DNA of 64,000 nt from Streptomyces aureocirculatus. Its GTDB lineage: Bacteria > Actinomycetota > Actinomycetes > Streptomycetales > Streptomycetaceae. The position numbers were made by a program, and so were the translations under genes. Position 1 is the stretch's first letter; every line of letters begins with the position of its first letter. The notes below the pieces were generated by a model. It was not told the origin of the DNA and did no database searches. It worked only from the letters and a program-made list of their open reading frames with translations. The stretch spans positions 248,001 to 312,000 of the forward strand of contig NZ_JOAP01000001.1 in assembly GCF_000720475.1 (NCBI RefSeq), written 5' to 3'. This document shows positions 51,966 to 60,521 of this stretch, in pieces.

Positions 51966-54779
51966 TCACCTCCTCGTGATTCCGTCGGCCACATCACCGT
52001 CAGGAGCGGCGGTGACGAGTCTTTGTGACGTGGTGAACGTCTCGGGCAGCCAGAGCCGCGGGCCGCCCGCCCGCAACCTCAGCAGGAAGGCAAGGACCCC
52101 CGACAGACCGGTGCCGAAGTCGGCGAGCACGGCGGCGCCCGACTCGTCCGGGACGACCACGCGGCCGTCGCGCAGGACATGGCGCATGTACAGGCTCGCC
52201 GCGAGTTCCCCGGCCCAGTCGCGGTACCGTTCGTCGCCGGTGGCCTCGGCCATGTCGAGCAGGAAGTCCCCGTCGCCGGCGAGCCCGTGGCACTGGGTGG
52301 TTCCGGCGTGCCAGCGGGAACGACGGACCGCGACGGCGGCCTGGTGAGCGAGTTCGCGGCACGCCTCCGCACCGGTTTCGCGCCAGAACCGCACGAGGAA
52401 CGTACCCACCCCCGATGAGCCGCTGCACCAGTGCGCACGCCGCCGGCCACCGGCCTCGTCCACGCGCCAGTACGCGGCGCCGCGCTCTACCTCAGCCACC
52501 GACACCAAGGTCTCGGCGGCCCGTGTCGCGAGGTCCAGACAGGAGCCGTCACCGGTGGCCCGGCCCGCGGCGAGGAGGAAGGCGCCGACTCCGGCGACAC
52601 CGTGTGCGAAGCCGTAGTGGGAGAGTTCGTGCGTGGCGGCCAGGGATCCCCTCGGGATCGGCCAGAGATGGCGGCCGTCCCGCCGGACCGCCGCCGCGGC
52701 CAGGGCCTGCGCCTGCTGTCGTGCCCGGTCGAGGAAGTCGCCCTCACCGGTCACCTCCCAGAAGCGGAGCTGGGTCAGCCCGGCCCCGGCCACGCCGTGG
52801 CAGACATCCGGGATGCCTGAGGTGACGGGGACCTTCCGCGCCAACGCGGCGGCGCGGCCGAGGAGTTGGTCGTCGCCGAGGACCCGGCCCGCCTCAAGGA
52901 GGGCCCATGCCGTGCCGGAGCGCCCGAAGTGCAGGCCGGGCAGGAACCGCGGTTCTCGCTCGACCCTGCGGTCGATCCAGTCGGCCGTGGTCCGTACCGC
53001 CTCGATCAGCCTTGGTTCGTGCTGCGCCTCGTAGACACGGCTGAGAACCCCCAGGACACCGGCGGCACCGTGCTGGACGCCGAACGGATCGGCCGTCGCG
53101 GCGTATCGCGCGGAGGGCCAGAGCCGGTCGGGGCTGTCCGGGTCCATGGTGACAAGGAGGTGCTCGACGGCGTCCGCGAACAGCCGCGTCAGGCCGCCGT
53201 CGACCAAGTGCGCCGGCTCCACCGGCTCCTCGCCAGAGCCGCCCGCACCGCCCTCGCCCGCCACGGCGGCCAGCGACTCCCGTACGGCGGCAAGCGAGGG
53301 GCGCCGCCCGGGCTCGTCGTCGAGGAGTGCGAGGATGACCGGGGCGCAGCGGGCCGCGGCCGCGTTGCCGACAGCGAGGAACCGGAACCAGTGCTCGGCC
53401 CGCTCGCGCGCGGTCCGGGTGGCGCCCTCGTCCTCGCCCCGCAGCGCGTCACATCCGCTCACGAGGTAGAGCAGGGCGGCCCCCAGGCTGAAGAGATCGG
53501 CTTCGAGGCCGGGAGCGGCACCGAGTCCCGGCGCGGCGACCTGCTCCGGAGCCCCGTAGCCGGGAGTGTGGACGCGCGGGACCTGCTGCCCCGGACGCAC
53601 AATCATTTCCAGGTCGATCAGGCGCAGTTCGCCGTCATCGGTGACCATCACGTTGCTGGGGTTGAAGTCGCGCAGCACCAGTCCTTCGGCATGCACAAGG
53701 TCCACCAGGCCGATCAGGTCCAGAGCCATCCGCTCGACGGTTTCCGGCGGCAGACCCCAGGCGTCCGTGTCGTCGAGGCGGATGTTCTCCCGTACCCAAT
53801 CCCGCAACGAGGAGCCCGAGACCGCCTCCTGGACGAGGAAGACCTCGCCCTGCTGCTCGAACATGCCGTGGTGGCGGGGGGTGAGCCCCGAGGCGGCGAA
53901 GCGTTCGAGCATCGCCGCCTCGTGGCGCCGGGCATCGCGTATGTCGGTGCCGAGCAGGGTGGCGGCGGCATGCGGCCGCGCCTGCTTGATGACCACGGCG
54001 GCCCCGGTGGTCTCGTCCGTCGCCCGGTACACCCCACCCGCGAACGAGTGCCGGATCACCTCGTGTACGAGATAACGCCCGTCAAGGAGTACGGGTTTGG
54101 GCCCCGCGGCCGCCGGGCGCGTGCCACCAGAGCCGCGGGAGAACGGATCGCGTGGCGCCCACGAAGGCGGGCTGAACCAGGGAGCGCGCCGGTCGGGAAC
54201 GAGCGTGCCGTCTGGTGCGACGAGCATCGCGGACCGGGTGCCGTCGTTGTCGAGTACGCGCACTCCGCTGAAGGCGCCGAACCGGTAGTGCACCAGGCTC
54301 CCAGGGAAACACGGGCGGTCGCTGAGAATGCCCGGACCGGGAAGGCCGCGCGTCACCCGGTGCAACTCCTGGGCCAGAGCGACCAGTTGCTCCTCATCGC
54401 CGTCCGGATAGGCGGTGATGAACTTGCCGCCACCACTGCGATCGAAGCGCTGCGAGACCAGCTCTGCCACCCGCGCCACGGACGAGGCGAACTTGAACGC
54501 GCAACCGCCGCGAATCAGTACCTCGGCCGACTTCGCGAGCACCTGCGGCGCGGACAGCGGAACCGCCGAGACATGCAGCTTCCAGCCCTGGAGACGGGGG
54601 GTCCCGCCGGGCGGAAGGACATGGCACCAGAAGTCCCCTGGCCTTACCACCCACGCCGCCCCCTCCTCCCCCGCGCGGTGCGACAGAGCCGCGCGCACAC
54701 AGTCGACGAGGAACGTGTCGCCGACCTGGGCCGCGCTCCCGACCGGTACCGAATTTATCCGGGGGACCCCGCCCTTCAC
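51966..54779 (-). CDS. lanL: Class IV lanthipeptide synthetase
   Basis: 937 residues in three modules. Residues 1-200 are the phospho-Ser/Thr lyase (GWKLHVSAVPLSAPQVLA, GCAFKFASS, KFITAYPDGDEEQLVAL, SLVHYRFGAFSG). Residues about 225-500 are the protein kinase (VVIKQARP Lys, LVLRDFNPSNVMVTD, LIDLEM). Residues about 560-937 are a LanC-like cyclase. Its zinc ligands are kept, Cys785 (AHWCSGSSG) and Cys830/His831 (TQCHGLAG), which marks class IV rather than zinc-less class III. It phosphorylates and eliminates Ser/Thr and adds Cys to form (methyl)lanthionines. ATG 54779 overlaps the radical SAM stop by 4 bp and lanA follows 6 bp after its stop. Confidence 0.95.
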   Translation of the reverse strand: MKGGVPRINSVPVGSAAQVGDTFLVDCVRAALSHRAGEEGAAWVVRPGDFWCHVLPPGGTPRLQGWKLHVSAVPLSAPQVLAKSAEVLIRGGCAFKFASSVARVAELVSQRFDRSGGGKFITAYPDGDEEQLVALAQELHRVTRGLPGPGILSDRPCFPGSLVHYRFGAFSGVRVLDNDGTRSAMLVAPDGTLVPDRRAPWFSPPSWAPRDPFSRGSGGTRPAAAGPKPVLLDGRYLVHEVIRHSFAGGVYRATDETTGAAVVIKQARPHAAATLLGTDIRDARRHEAAMLERFAASGLTPRHHGMFEQQGEVFLVQEAVSGSSLRDWVRENIRLDDTDAWGLPPETVERMALDLIGLVDLVHAEGLVLRDFNPSNVMVTDDGELRLIDLEMIVRPGQQVPRVHTPGYGAPEQVAAPGLGAAPGLEADLFSLGAALLYLVSGCDALRGEDEGATRTARERAEHWFRFLAVGNAAAARCAPVILALLDDEPGRRPSLAAVRESLAAVAGEGGAGGSGEEPVEPAHLVDGGLTRLFADAVEHLLVTMDPDSPDRLWPSARYAATADPFGVQHGAAGVLGVLSRVYEAQHEPRLIEAVRTTADWIDRRVEREPRFLPGLHFGRSGTAWALLEAGRVLGDDQLLGRAAALARKVPVTSGIPDVCHGVAGAGLTQLRFWEVTGEGDFLDRARQQAQALAAAAVRRDGRHLWPIPRGSLAATHELSHYGFAHGVAGVGAFLLAAGRATGDGSCLDLATRAAETLVSVAEVERGAAYWRVDEAGGRRRAHWCSGSSGVGTFLVRFWRETGAEACRELAHQAAVAVRRSRWHAGTTQCHGLAGDGDFLLDMAEATGDERYRDWAGELAASLYMRHVLRDGRVVVPDESGAAVLADFGTGLSGVLAFLLRLRAGGPRLWLPETFTTSQRLVTAAPDGDVADGITRR

Positions 54780-55855
54780 CGGACGGCCCGCGCCGAGGCC
54801 ACAGGAACTGCGGGAAATGCCTCACGGCGGTCGATACGGTCGCGGTCCGCGTCGGATCCGAAGCGGTAGTCGATGCGCCGGGCCGCATCGGCCCAGCCCT
54901 GCATCGTCTCCGCGGTGGAGAGCGCCTCGGTGACGAAGGGGTCGCTCCACCGGGCCACCGCACGCTCCCAGAGCACCTGCGGCGGCTCGTCGAGGAGGCT
55001 CCCGACGGTGCCCTCGTAGATGGGCATGGCGCGGAGCTGTCCGTCCGGCTCGATCTGCACGGCCCGGAAGGCGGGCCCGTGCGCCAGTTGCGCGGGGCTC
55101 ATCCGCAACTCGAGGTTGCCGGTGGTGGCGACCCGGACGGAGGACGGTGTGAGCGACCGGAGACGCCGGCGCAGCCCGTCGCTCTCCAGCCAGGCAACCT
55201 GCTCGTCGGAGAGCAACTCCCGCTCGACGAACCCGACCCGGCTGGCGAGGCCGGACGGCACGGCCGCGCAGAACTCGACGCTGTTCAGTTCGGGAAACCG
55301 CGGCGCGATGTCCGTACAGAATGCCTCCAGATGGTCGGCGTTGCCGCGTACGACCGTGCAGTCGATGCCGAACTCGACGGCCTTTTCGCCCCGTTCGCGC
55401 TGCCTGTGAGCGCCCGCGTCGAGCAGCTCCAAGGCACGCAGCGCCCGCTCGAAGGAACCGGCCCTGCCACGGATCCGGTCGTGCACCTCGGGCGCCGGGC
55501 CGTCGAGGCTGACGGTGACCCGTCGGCAGACGCGGGCAAGTTCATCGACCATCCACGGCCGGAACGTCCATCCACCGGTGTAAACAATCACCGAGATTCC
55601 CGCCCGCGACATCCGGTCCGCGACCTCGAAGACGCCCTTCACAAGGAGCGGTTCACCCCCGGCCAGGGTGACCAGGCGCGGCCGCAGGGAAATGATCGCG
55701 TCGGTGATCCGGAGCAGGTCGTCGGGGCCGACCTGGCGTGACCCGCGTCTGCCGGATTCGGAGTAGCAGTGCATGCAGCGCAGCGGGCAAGCGTAAGTGA
55801 TGTCCCAGATGACGACGTTGGGACCATCGGCGAGGTCGTTCACACCCTTGCTCAT
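54776..55855 (-). CDS. Radical SAM protein of the lanthipeptide operon
   Basis: 359 residues. The [4Fe-4S]/SAM site is ITYACPLRCMHCYSESG (Cys23, Cys27, Cys30), followed by the GGEPLL motif (TLAGGEPLLVKG) and SLDGP. The C-terminal region has the outline of a SPASM/twitch segment (VQIEPDGQLRAMPIYEG) but the usual cluster cysteines are missing. It is the first gene of the rSAM-lanL-lanA unit: AGGGGG lies 8 nt before ATG 55855 and the stop overlaps lanL. The likely role is modification of the LanA peptide. A separate role in a metabolic pathway is possible but unlikely given the coupling. Confidence 0.88.
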   Translation of the reverse strand: MSKGVNDLADGPNVVIWDITYACPLRCMHCYSESGRRGSRQVGPDDLLRITDAIISLRPRLVTLAGGEPLLVKGVFEVADRMSRAGISVIVYTGGWTFRPWMVDELARVCRRVTVSLDGPAPEVHDRIRGRAGSFERALRALELLDAGAHRQRERGEKAVEFGIDCTVVRGNADHLEAFCTDIAPRFPELNSVEFCAAVPSGLASRVGFVERELLSDEQVAWLESDGLRRRLRSLTPSSVRVATTGNLELRMSPAQLAHGPAFRAVQIEPDGQLRAMPIYEGTVGSLLDEPPQVLWERAVARWSDPFVTEALSTAETMQGWADAARRIDYRFGSDADRDRIDRREAFPAVPVASARAVR

Positions 55856-56253
55856 GGAATGTCCCCCTTATGCGAATTCCGCCCATATGCCCGGCCTCGC
55901 CGGCCGCGCGTTCAAACCAGGTCGCGTCAAGACGGGCCCGGCGTCCCTAGGCTTCGTGACACAACAGTGATGCGGCGAGCGGCGGAGGGGTATCCCACGA
56001 ATTAGGGGGGCGCACGGCCCCCGAGTCCCGTACCCACCAGAGCGCGCCCCCGGCGCACTTGGCCCGCGCGGGCCCTCTCACGCGCCCTCGAAGGAAAGGT
56101 ATGGGGTAGCCGCTCTACGCTTGACGGCGTGATGGAGGATCTCGACCGAGGAAAGCGAAACGGCCGGATCACTCAGGATTGACCGGGCCGCGGACATCGT
56201 CCCGCTGCACCCACTGAGCGTTACCAGGTACTGCTGAGGGAGCCGGACGCTGC
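55856..56253. other. 398-bp gap upstream of the radical SAM gene
   Basis: It must hold the promoter of the lanthipeptide operon and the end of the acyl-CoA dehydrogenase transcript. No -35/-10 pair is clear. The minus strand contains a frame from ATG 56194 to TGA 56078 (MSAARSILSDPAVSLSSV ... TPYLSFEGA) without a ribosome site. A short plus-strand frame (MEDLDRGKRNGRI, near 56130) is also weak. I cannot assign either. Confidence 0.3.
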
Positions 56254-57444
56254 TCAGCGTCGGACCCGTGGCATGCCGAGGCCTATCCACGAGATGATTT
56301 CCCGCTGGATCTCGTTGTTGCCGCCGCCGAAGGTGAAGATGACGGCGGACCGGTAGCCGCGTTCCAGGTCGCCGTGGAGGACGGCGCCCGCGGAGCTCTC
56401 CTTCAGGGCGCCTGCCGAGCCGACGACCTCCATCAGCCAGGCGTAGGCGTCGCGGCGGGCCTCGGAGCCGTACACCTTGACGGCGGAGGCGTCCTGCGGG
56501 GTGAGGGTGCCGTCCTGGACGGCGTTCACCATCTGCCAGTTGAGGAGCTTCATGGCGTCGAGCCGGGTGTGGGTCTGCGCGAGGCGGCGGCGTACCCACG
56601 GCAGGTCGATGACGCGGCGGCCGTCGGCCAGCTTGGTCCCGGCGGCCCAGCGCTGGACGTCGTGCAGGGCGCGGACGGCCATGGTGCCGTGGGCGGCGAG
56701 GGTGACGCGTTCGTGGTTGAGCTGGTTGGTGATCAGGCGCCAGCCCTTGTTCTCCTCGCCGACGCGGCGGCTGACGGGCACACGGATGTTCTCGTAGTAG
56801 CTGGCCGTGGTGTCGTGCGAGGCGAGGGTGTTGATGAGGGTGCAGGAGTAGCCGGGGTCGGACGTCGGCACGAGCAGCATGGTGATGCCTTGGTGCGGCG
56901 GGGCCTCGGGGTCGGTGCGGACGGCGAGCCACACCCAGTCCGCGGTGTCGCCGTTGGTCGTCCAGATCTTCTGCCCGTTCACGGTGTAGTGGCCGGTGTC
57001 CGCGTCGCCCTCGCGCACCGCGCGGGTCTTGAGCGAGGCGAGGTCGGTGCCCGCGTCGGGCTCGCTGTAGCCGATCGCGAAGTCGATCTCGCCGGACAGG
57101 ATCCGGGGCAGGAAGTACGCCTTCTGCTCGTCGGTGCCGTACCGCATGAGTGTCGGGCCGACGGTGTTGAGGGCCATCAGCGGCAGCGGCACACCGGCCT
57201 GGGCCGCCTCGTCGAAGAAGATGAACTGCTCCATGGGCGTGAGCCCGCGCCCGCCGTACTCCTCGGGCCAGCCCACGCCGAGCCAGCCGTCGGCGCCGAG
57301 GCGGCGGATCGTCTCGCGGTAGAACCGCTTCCGGGCGGCGGGCTCGGCGTGGCGGGTGTACGCGTGGTCGGGCACGAGCCCGGCGAAGTACGTGCGCAGT
57401 TCGGCGCGCAACCGCTGCTGATCGGGCGTGTATTCGAGGTGCAC
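56254..57444 (-). CDS. Acyl-CoA dehydrogenase
   Basis: 396 residues. Flavin alpha,beta-dehydrogenase of acyl-CoAs: IGYSEPDAGTDLASLKTRA and WTTNGDTADWVWLAVRTD (FAD/substrate), FTFGGGNNEIQREIISW (C-terminal, interface). The helical N-terminal domain starts MHLEYTPDQQRLRAEL. The upstream 14-bp site at 57508 matches the KstR operator consensus, so the gene is probably part of a steroid or branched-lipid regulon together with the ligase/thiolase island to the left. ATG 57444; the ribosome site is GGAGGGG, 5-6 nt upstream. Confidence 0.93.
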   Translation of the reverse strand: MHLEYTPDQQRLRAELRTYFAGLVPDHAYTRHAEPAARKRFYRETIRRLGADGWLGVGWPEEYGGRGLTPMEQFIFFDEAAQAGVPLPLMALNTVGPTLMRYGTDEQKAYFLPRILSGEIDFAIGYSEPDAGTDLASLKTRAVREGDADTGHYTVNGQKIWTTNGDTADWVWLAVRTDPEAPPHQGITMLLVPTSDPGYSCTLINTLASHDTTASYYENIRVPVSRRVGEENKGWRLITNQLNHERVTLAAHGTMAVRALHDVQRWAAGTKLADGRRVIDLPWVRRRLAQTHTRLDAMKLLNWQMVNAVQDGTLTPQDASAVKVYGSEARRDAYAWLMEVVGSAGALKESSAGAVLHGDLERGYRSAVIFTFGGGNNEIQREIISWIGLGMPRVRR

Positions 57445-57507
57445 GACCCCTCCTGTCGTCCCTGCGCCCGCCCCTGTCGTGGCGCTGCGGCTTGACGGCG
57501 CACACGG

Positions 57508-57521
57508 TAGAACGTGTTCCA
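57508..57521. promoter_or_regulatory. KstR-type operator upstream of acyl-CoA dehydrogenase
   Basis: TAGAACGTGTTCCA matches TnnAACnnGTTnnA, the published consensus for KstR, at every fixed position. It lies 64 bp upstream of the dehydrogenase ATG. In GC-rich DNA a chance full match in 64 kb is unlikely by my rough estimate. Confidence 0.7.
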
Positions 57522-57657
57522 GTAAGGCGGAAGGGCGATGACACCGGCGTTGATACCGGCACCGTCATGACGGCGACCTCCGCACCCCGCTGAGGCACTG
57601 AGGCAGTGGCGCCGGCTGCCTGCGTGTACCGCCCCGGGCGACGCCCGCCCCTCCCAC

Positions 57658-57717
57658 TTGACCTGAGTAGACCTGTCTGTCTAATGTGTTTTCCGCGATT
57701 ATACAGACAGGTCTACT
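57658..57717 (+). promoter_or_regulatory. MFS promoter with paired TetR operators
   Basis: TTGACC (57658-57663) and TAATGT (57682-57687) are 18 bp apart. AGTAGACCTGTCTGT (57666-57680) fills the spacer. Its exact inverted copy ACAGACAGGTCTACT (57703-57717) lies just past the expected transcription start. A related site, CAGACAGGTCTGTCTG, precedes the downstream TetR gene. Confidence 0.75.
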
Positions 57718-57739
57718 CATACTGCGGACGGGAATGGTC

Positions 57740-59074
57740 ATGACGAATCGCTCGGTCGTCCCGGCGTCCGAACCGGCGCGCACCTCGGATGCGGCACCCG
57801 CCGACGCCGGATCCAGTTCCGGATCCAGTTCCGGATCCGACTCCGCCGGCGTATCCGCGCGGGGCCTGCGGCTGCCGCCGAACGTGGCGCTGTACGTACT
57901 CGCCTCGATCACCGTCTCGTTGCTGGCGGCCTCCAGCGCGCCGACCCCGCTCTACGCGGTTTACCAGGCTGAATGGGGCTTCGACCCGATCACCACCACC
58001 GTGGTCTTCGGCGTCTACGCGGTAGCCGTGCTGCTCGGGTTGCTCACCATGGGCAAGCTCTCCGACCACGTCGGCAGGCGGCCGGTGCTGCTGGCCGCGC
58101 TCGCGGCGCAGGCCACCTCGATGGTCGTGTTCGCCACCGCCGACGGCGTGTCGGGGCTGATGACGGCCCGGATCGTCCAGGGACTGTCGACCGGCGCCGC
58201 GCTCGGCGCGATCGGGGCGGGGATGATGGACATCGACCGGCCACGCGGCACGATCACCAACGCGGTCGTCCCGGGCATCGGCACGGCGACCGGCGCGCTG
58301 GTCTCCGGCCTCGTCGTCCAGTTCCTGCCCGCCCCCACGCATCTGGTCTACCTCGGGCTGCTGGCGGTCTTCGTCCTCCAGGCCGTCGCCGTCGCGCTGA
58401 TAGCGGAGACGGTGATCCGCAAGCCGGGGGCACTGGCCAGCCTGGCGCCGGAGATCAAACTGCCGCGCGCCGTACGCCGCCCGATGCTGGTGGCCGCGCC
58501 GGTGCTGTTCGCCGTCTGGGCTCTGGCCGGGCTGTACGGGTCGCTCGGACCGTCCCTCGCACGGCAGTTGACCCATTCCAGGTCCGAACTCCTCGGCGGG
58601 ATGAGTCTGTTCGTGCTCGCCGGGGTGGCCGCCGTCTCGGTGCTTGTCCTGCGGAAGGCGGTGACCCGGACGGTGATGCTCACCGGCATCCTCGCGCTGA
58701 TCGCCGGGGTGGCCCTCACCCTCGTCTCGATCCGCGGCTCCTCCCCCACCGGCTTCTTCGTCGGCACCGCCATCGCGGGCGTCGGCTTCGGCAGCGGGTT
58801 CCAGGGCGGCATCCGTACGGTGATGCCGCTGGCCCGGCCGCACGAGAGTTCCGGGGTGCTGTCGCTGCTCTTCATCGTCTCCTACCTGGGCATGGGGGTG
58901 CCCGCCGTGATCGCCGGGTTCCTCGTCGTCCACGGGGGCGGACTGACCGCCACCGCGCAGGAGTACGGCGTCGCCGTGATCGTCCTCGCGGCGTTCGCGC
59001 TGCTCAGGCTGGAGCGCGGCGGCCGGAACGGGGCGGCGGTCCTGCCGGGCGAGCGGGCCAGCGGCAACGCCTGA
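57740..59074 (+). CDS. MFS transporter, DHA1-like
   Basis: About 444 residues with a Ser/Gly repeat N-terminal tail (GSSSGSSSGSDS) and 12 predicted helices. Motif A is MGKLSDHVGRRPVLLAAL; YAVYQAEWGFDPITTTVVF is typical of helix 1-2 of drug/sugar efflux members. Substrate unknown. ATG 57740 is chosen (57734 also possible). It is controlled by paired operators shared with the TetR gene 82 bp downstream, a common efflux pump/repressor pair. Confidence 0.9.
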   Translation: MTNRSVVPASEPARTSDAAPADAGSSSGSSSGSDSAGVSARGLRLPPNVALYVLASITVSLLAASSAPTPLYAVYQAEWGFDPITTTVVFGVYAVAVLLGLLTMGKLSDHVGRRPVLLAALAAQATSMVVFATADGVSGLMTARIVQGLSTGAALGAIGAGMMDIDRPRGTITNAVVPGIGTATGALVSGLVVQFLPAPTHLVYLGLLAVFVLQAVAVALIAETVIRKPGALASLAPEIKLPRAVRRPMLVAAPVLFAVWALAGLYGSLGPSLARQLTHSRSELLGGMSLFVLAGVAAVSVLVLRKAVTRTVMLTGILALIAGVALTLVSIRGSSPTGFFVGTAIAGVGFGSGFQGGIRTVMPLARPHESSGVLSLLFIVSYLGMGVPAVIAGFLVVHGGGLTATAQEYGVAVIVLAAFALLRLERGGRNGAAVLPGERASGNA

Positions 59075-59126
59075 GGGGCGGCCTCGGGCCGGGACGCGGC
59101 CAGAGGGGCGCAGCCGGGGCATAATG

Positions 59127-59142
59127 CAGACAGGTCTGTCTG
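59127..59142 (+). promoter_or_regulatory. Autoregulatory TetR operator
   Basis: CAGACAGGTCTGTCTG is a near-perfect 16-bp palindrome overlapping a TAATGC -10-like hexamer and ending just before the AAGGAG ribosome site of the TetR gene. It shares the ACAGACAGGTCT core with the MFS operators. Confidence 0.8.
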
Positions 59143-59156
59143 AAGGAGTGACCGTC

Positions 59157-59750
59157 ATGGCGAGTGTCCAGAGCACCGCGAAGCCGTCGGCGCGTGAGCG
59201 CCTGCTCGCCGCCGCGAACGAGCTGTTCTACGCCGAGGGCGTGCAGAGCGTCGGGATCGACCGGGTCATCGAGCACGCGGGCGTGGCCAAGGCGTCGCTG
59301 TACAACACCTTCGGCGGCAAGGAGCAGCTCGTCCGGGCGTACCTCGACGCCCGGCACGCGGGCACCGTTGACCGGCTCACCCGGGCCGTCGCGGAGCACG
59401 ACACGCCCCGCGAGCAGATGCTGGCGGTCTTCGAGGCCCAGGGGCGGCAGTTCGACCGGCCCGACTTCCGCGGCTGCGCCTTCATCCGCGCCGGCGCCGA
59501 GGCCGGCTCCGGCGGGCTGGTCCAGGAGGCGGCGGACGCCTTCCGTGGCTGGATGCGCGAACTCTTCACCCGCCTCGCCGCCGAGGCCGGCGCCGCCGAC
59601 CCCGACGCCCTGGGCCAGCAGCTCCAACTCCTCTACGACGGCGCCGGCATCTCCGCCCTGATGGACCACGACTCCACGGTGGCCGCGACCTCCCGCGCGG
59701 CGGCGACCGCCCTGATCGCGGCGGCGACGGGAGCATCCGCCGAGGCGTGA
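59157..59750 (+). CDS. TetR repressor of the MFS efflux gene
   Basis: 197 residues. HTH: ARERLLAAANELFYAEGVQS, VIEHAGVAKASLYNTFGGKE. The C-terminal domain is short, with RGCAFIRAGAEAG typical of the TetR_C_13-like group near transporters. ATG 59157 has AAGGAG 8 nt upstream. The operator just upstream matches those at the MFS promoter, so it very probably represses both genes until a transported ligand binds. Confidence 0.92.
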   Translation: MASVQSTAKPSARERLLAAANELFYAEGVQSVGIDRVIEHAGVAKASLYNTFGGKEQLVRAYLDARHAGTVDRLTRAVAEHDTPREQMLAVFEAQGRQFDRPDFRGCAFIRAGAEAGSGGLVQEAADAFRGWMRELFTRLAAEAGAADPDALGQQLQLLYDGAGISALMDHDSTVAATSRAAATALIAAATGASAEA

Positions 59751-59909
59751 GCGGCGCTCGGCACGCGGGTCGGGCCCGCGAGCGCGAACCACGCGGTGCG
59801 CCAGGGATACTGACGCGGCGTCGGTAGAGCGCCCTGGGCAACGACCACCCGGCAGCCCGTCCTGCGCTCACTGACCGCCTACGACCACTGACCCCTTGGT
59901 ATTGGTCGT

Positions 59910-60386
59910 CTAGAGGCTGTCCGCCGCGTTCCGCAGCGCGGCCACGTCGATCTTCTGCATCTTGAGCATCGCCGCCATGGCCCGCTGCGCCCGCGCCGGG
60001 TCGGGGTCGGCCAGCAGGCGGCCGAGCTCGGCGGGGACGACCTGCCAGGACAGGCCGTACTTGTCCTTCAGCCAGCCGCACTGGCTCTCCTGGCCGCCGT
60101 CCGCGGTGAGCCGCTCCCAGTAGTGGTCGACCTCCTTCTGGTCGGCACAGTCGATCGCGAAGGACACGGCCTCGTCGAAGGTGAACTCGGGGCCGCCGTT
60201 GATCGCCGTGCAGGGCTGCCCGTCCAGCGAGAACTCGACGGTGAGGACCGTGCCGGCCGGGCGGGGTCCTGCCTCCCCGTAGTACGACACCCTCGTGATC
60301 TCCGAGTTCGGGAACACGGAGACATAGAACTGGGCTGCCTCCTCCGCCTGGGTGTCGAACCAGAGGTTGGGTGTGATCCTGGGCAT
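59910..60386 (-). CDS. PhnB-like VOC protein
   Basis: 158 residues of the PhnB/3-demethylubiquinone-type VOC subgroup: ITPNLWFDTQAEEAAQFYVS, VEFSLDGQPCTAINGGPEF, CGWLKDKYGLSWQVVP and the helical tail MAAMLKMQKIDVAAL. Despite older names it is rarely a methyltransferase; its reaction is unknown. ATG 60386 has AGGAGAG upstream. It stands alone between the TetR gene and the stress protein gene. Confidence 0.9.
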   Translation of the reverse strand: MPRITPNLWFDTQAEEAAQFYVSVFPNSEITRVSYYGEAGPRPAGTVLTVEFSLDGQPCTAINGGPEFTFDEAVSFAIDCADQKEVDHYWERLTADGGQESQCGWLKDKYGLSWQVVPAELGRLLADPDPARAQRAMAAMLKMQKIDVAALRNAADSL

Positions 60387-60521
60387 GGCACTCTCCTGTC
60401 CTGGCCACGGAACGCCGCGCGTCCGTGCCGCTTGTCCGTATGGCTTCTGTGCTCTGTGCTCTGTGCTCTGTAATGACCCTCGCCCGGGGCGAAACTCATC
60501 GCTCGCGCGCGGCCGTACGCG

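Noticed and set aside
56078..56194. Small minus-strand frame (MSAARSILSDPAVSLSSV...) upstream of the lanthipeptide operon as a second precursor
   Set aside because: It has several Ser but no Cys in the C-terminal part and no ribosome site, so it does not fit a LanL substrate.
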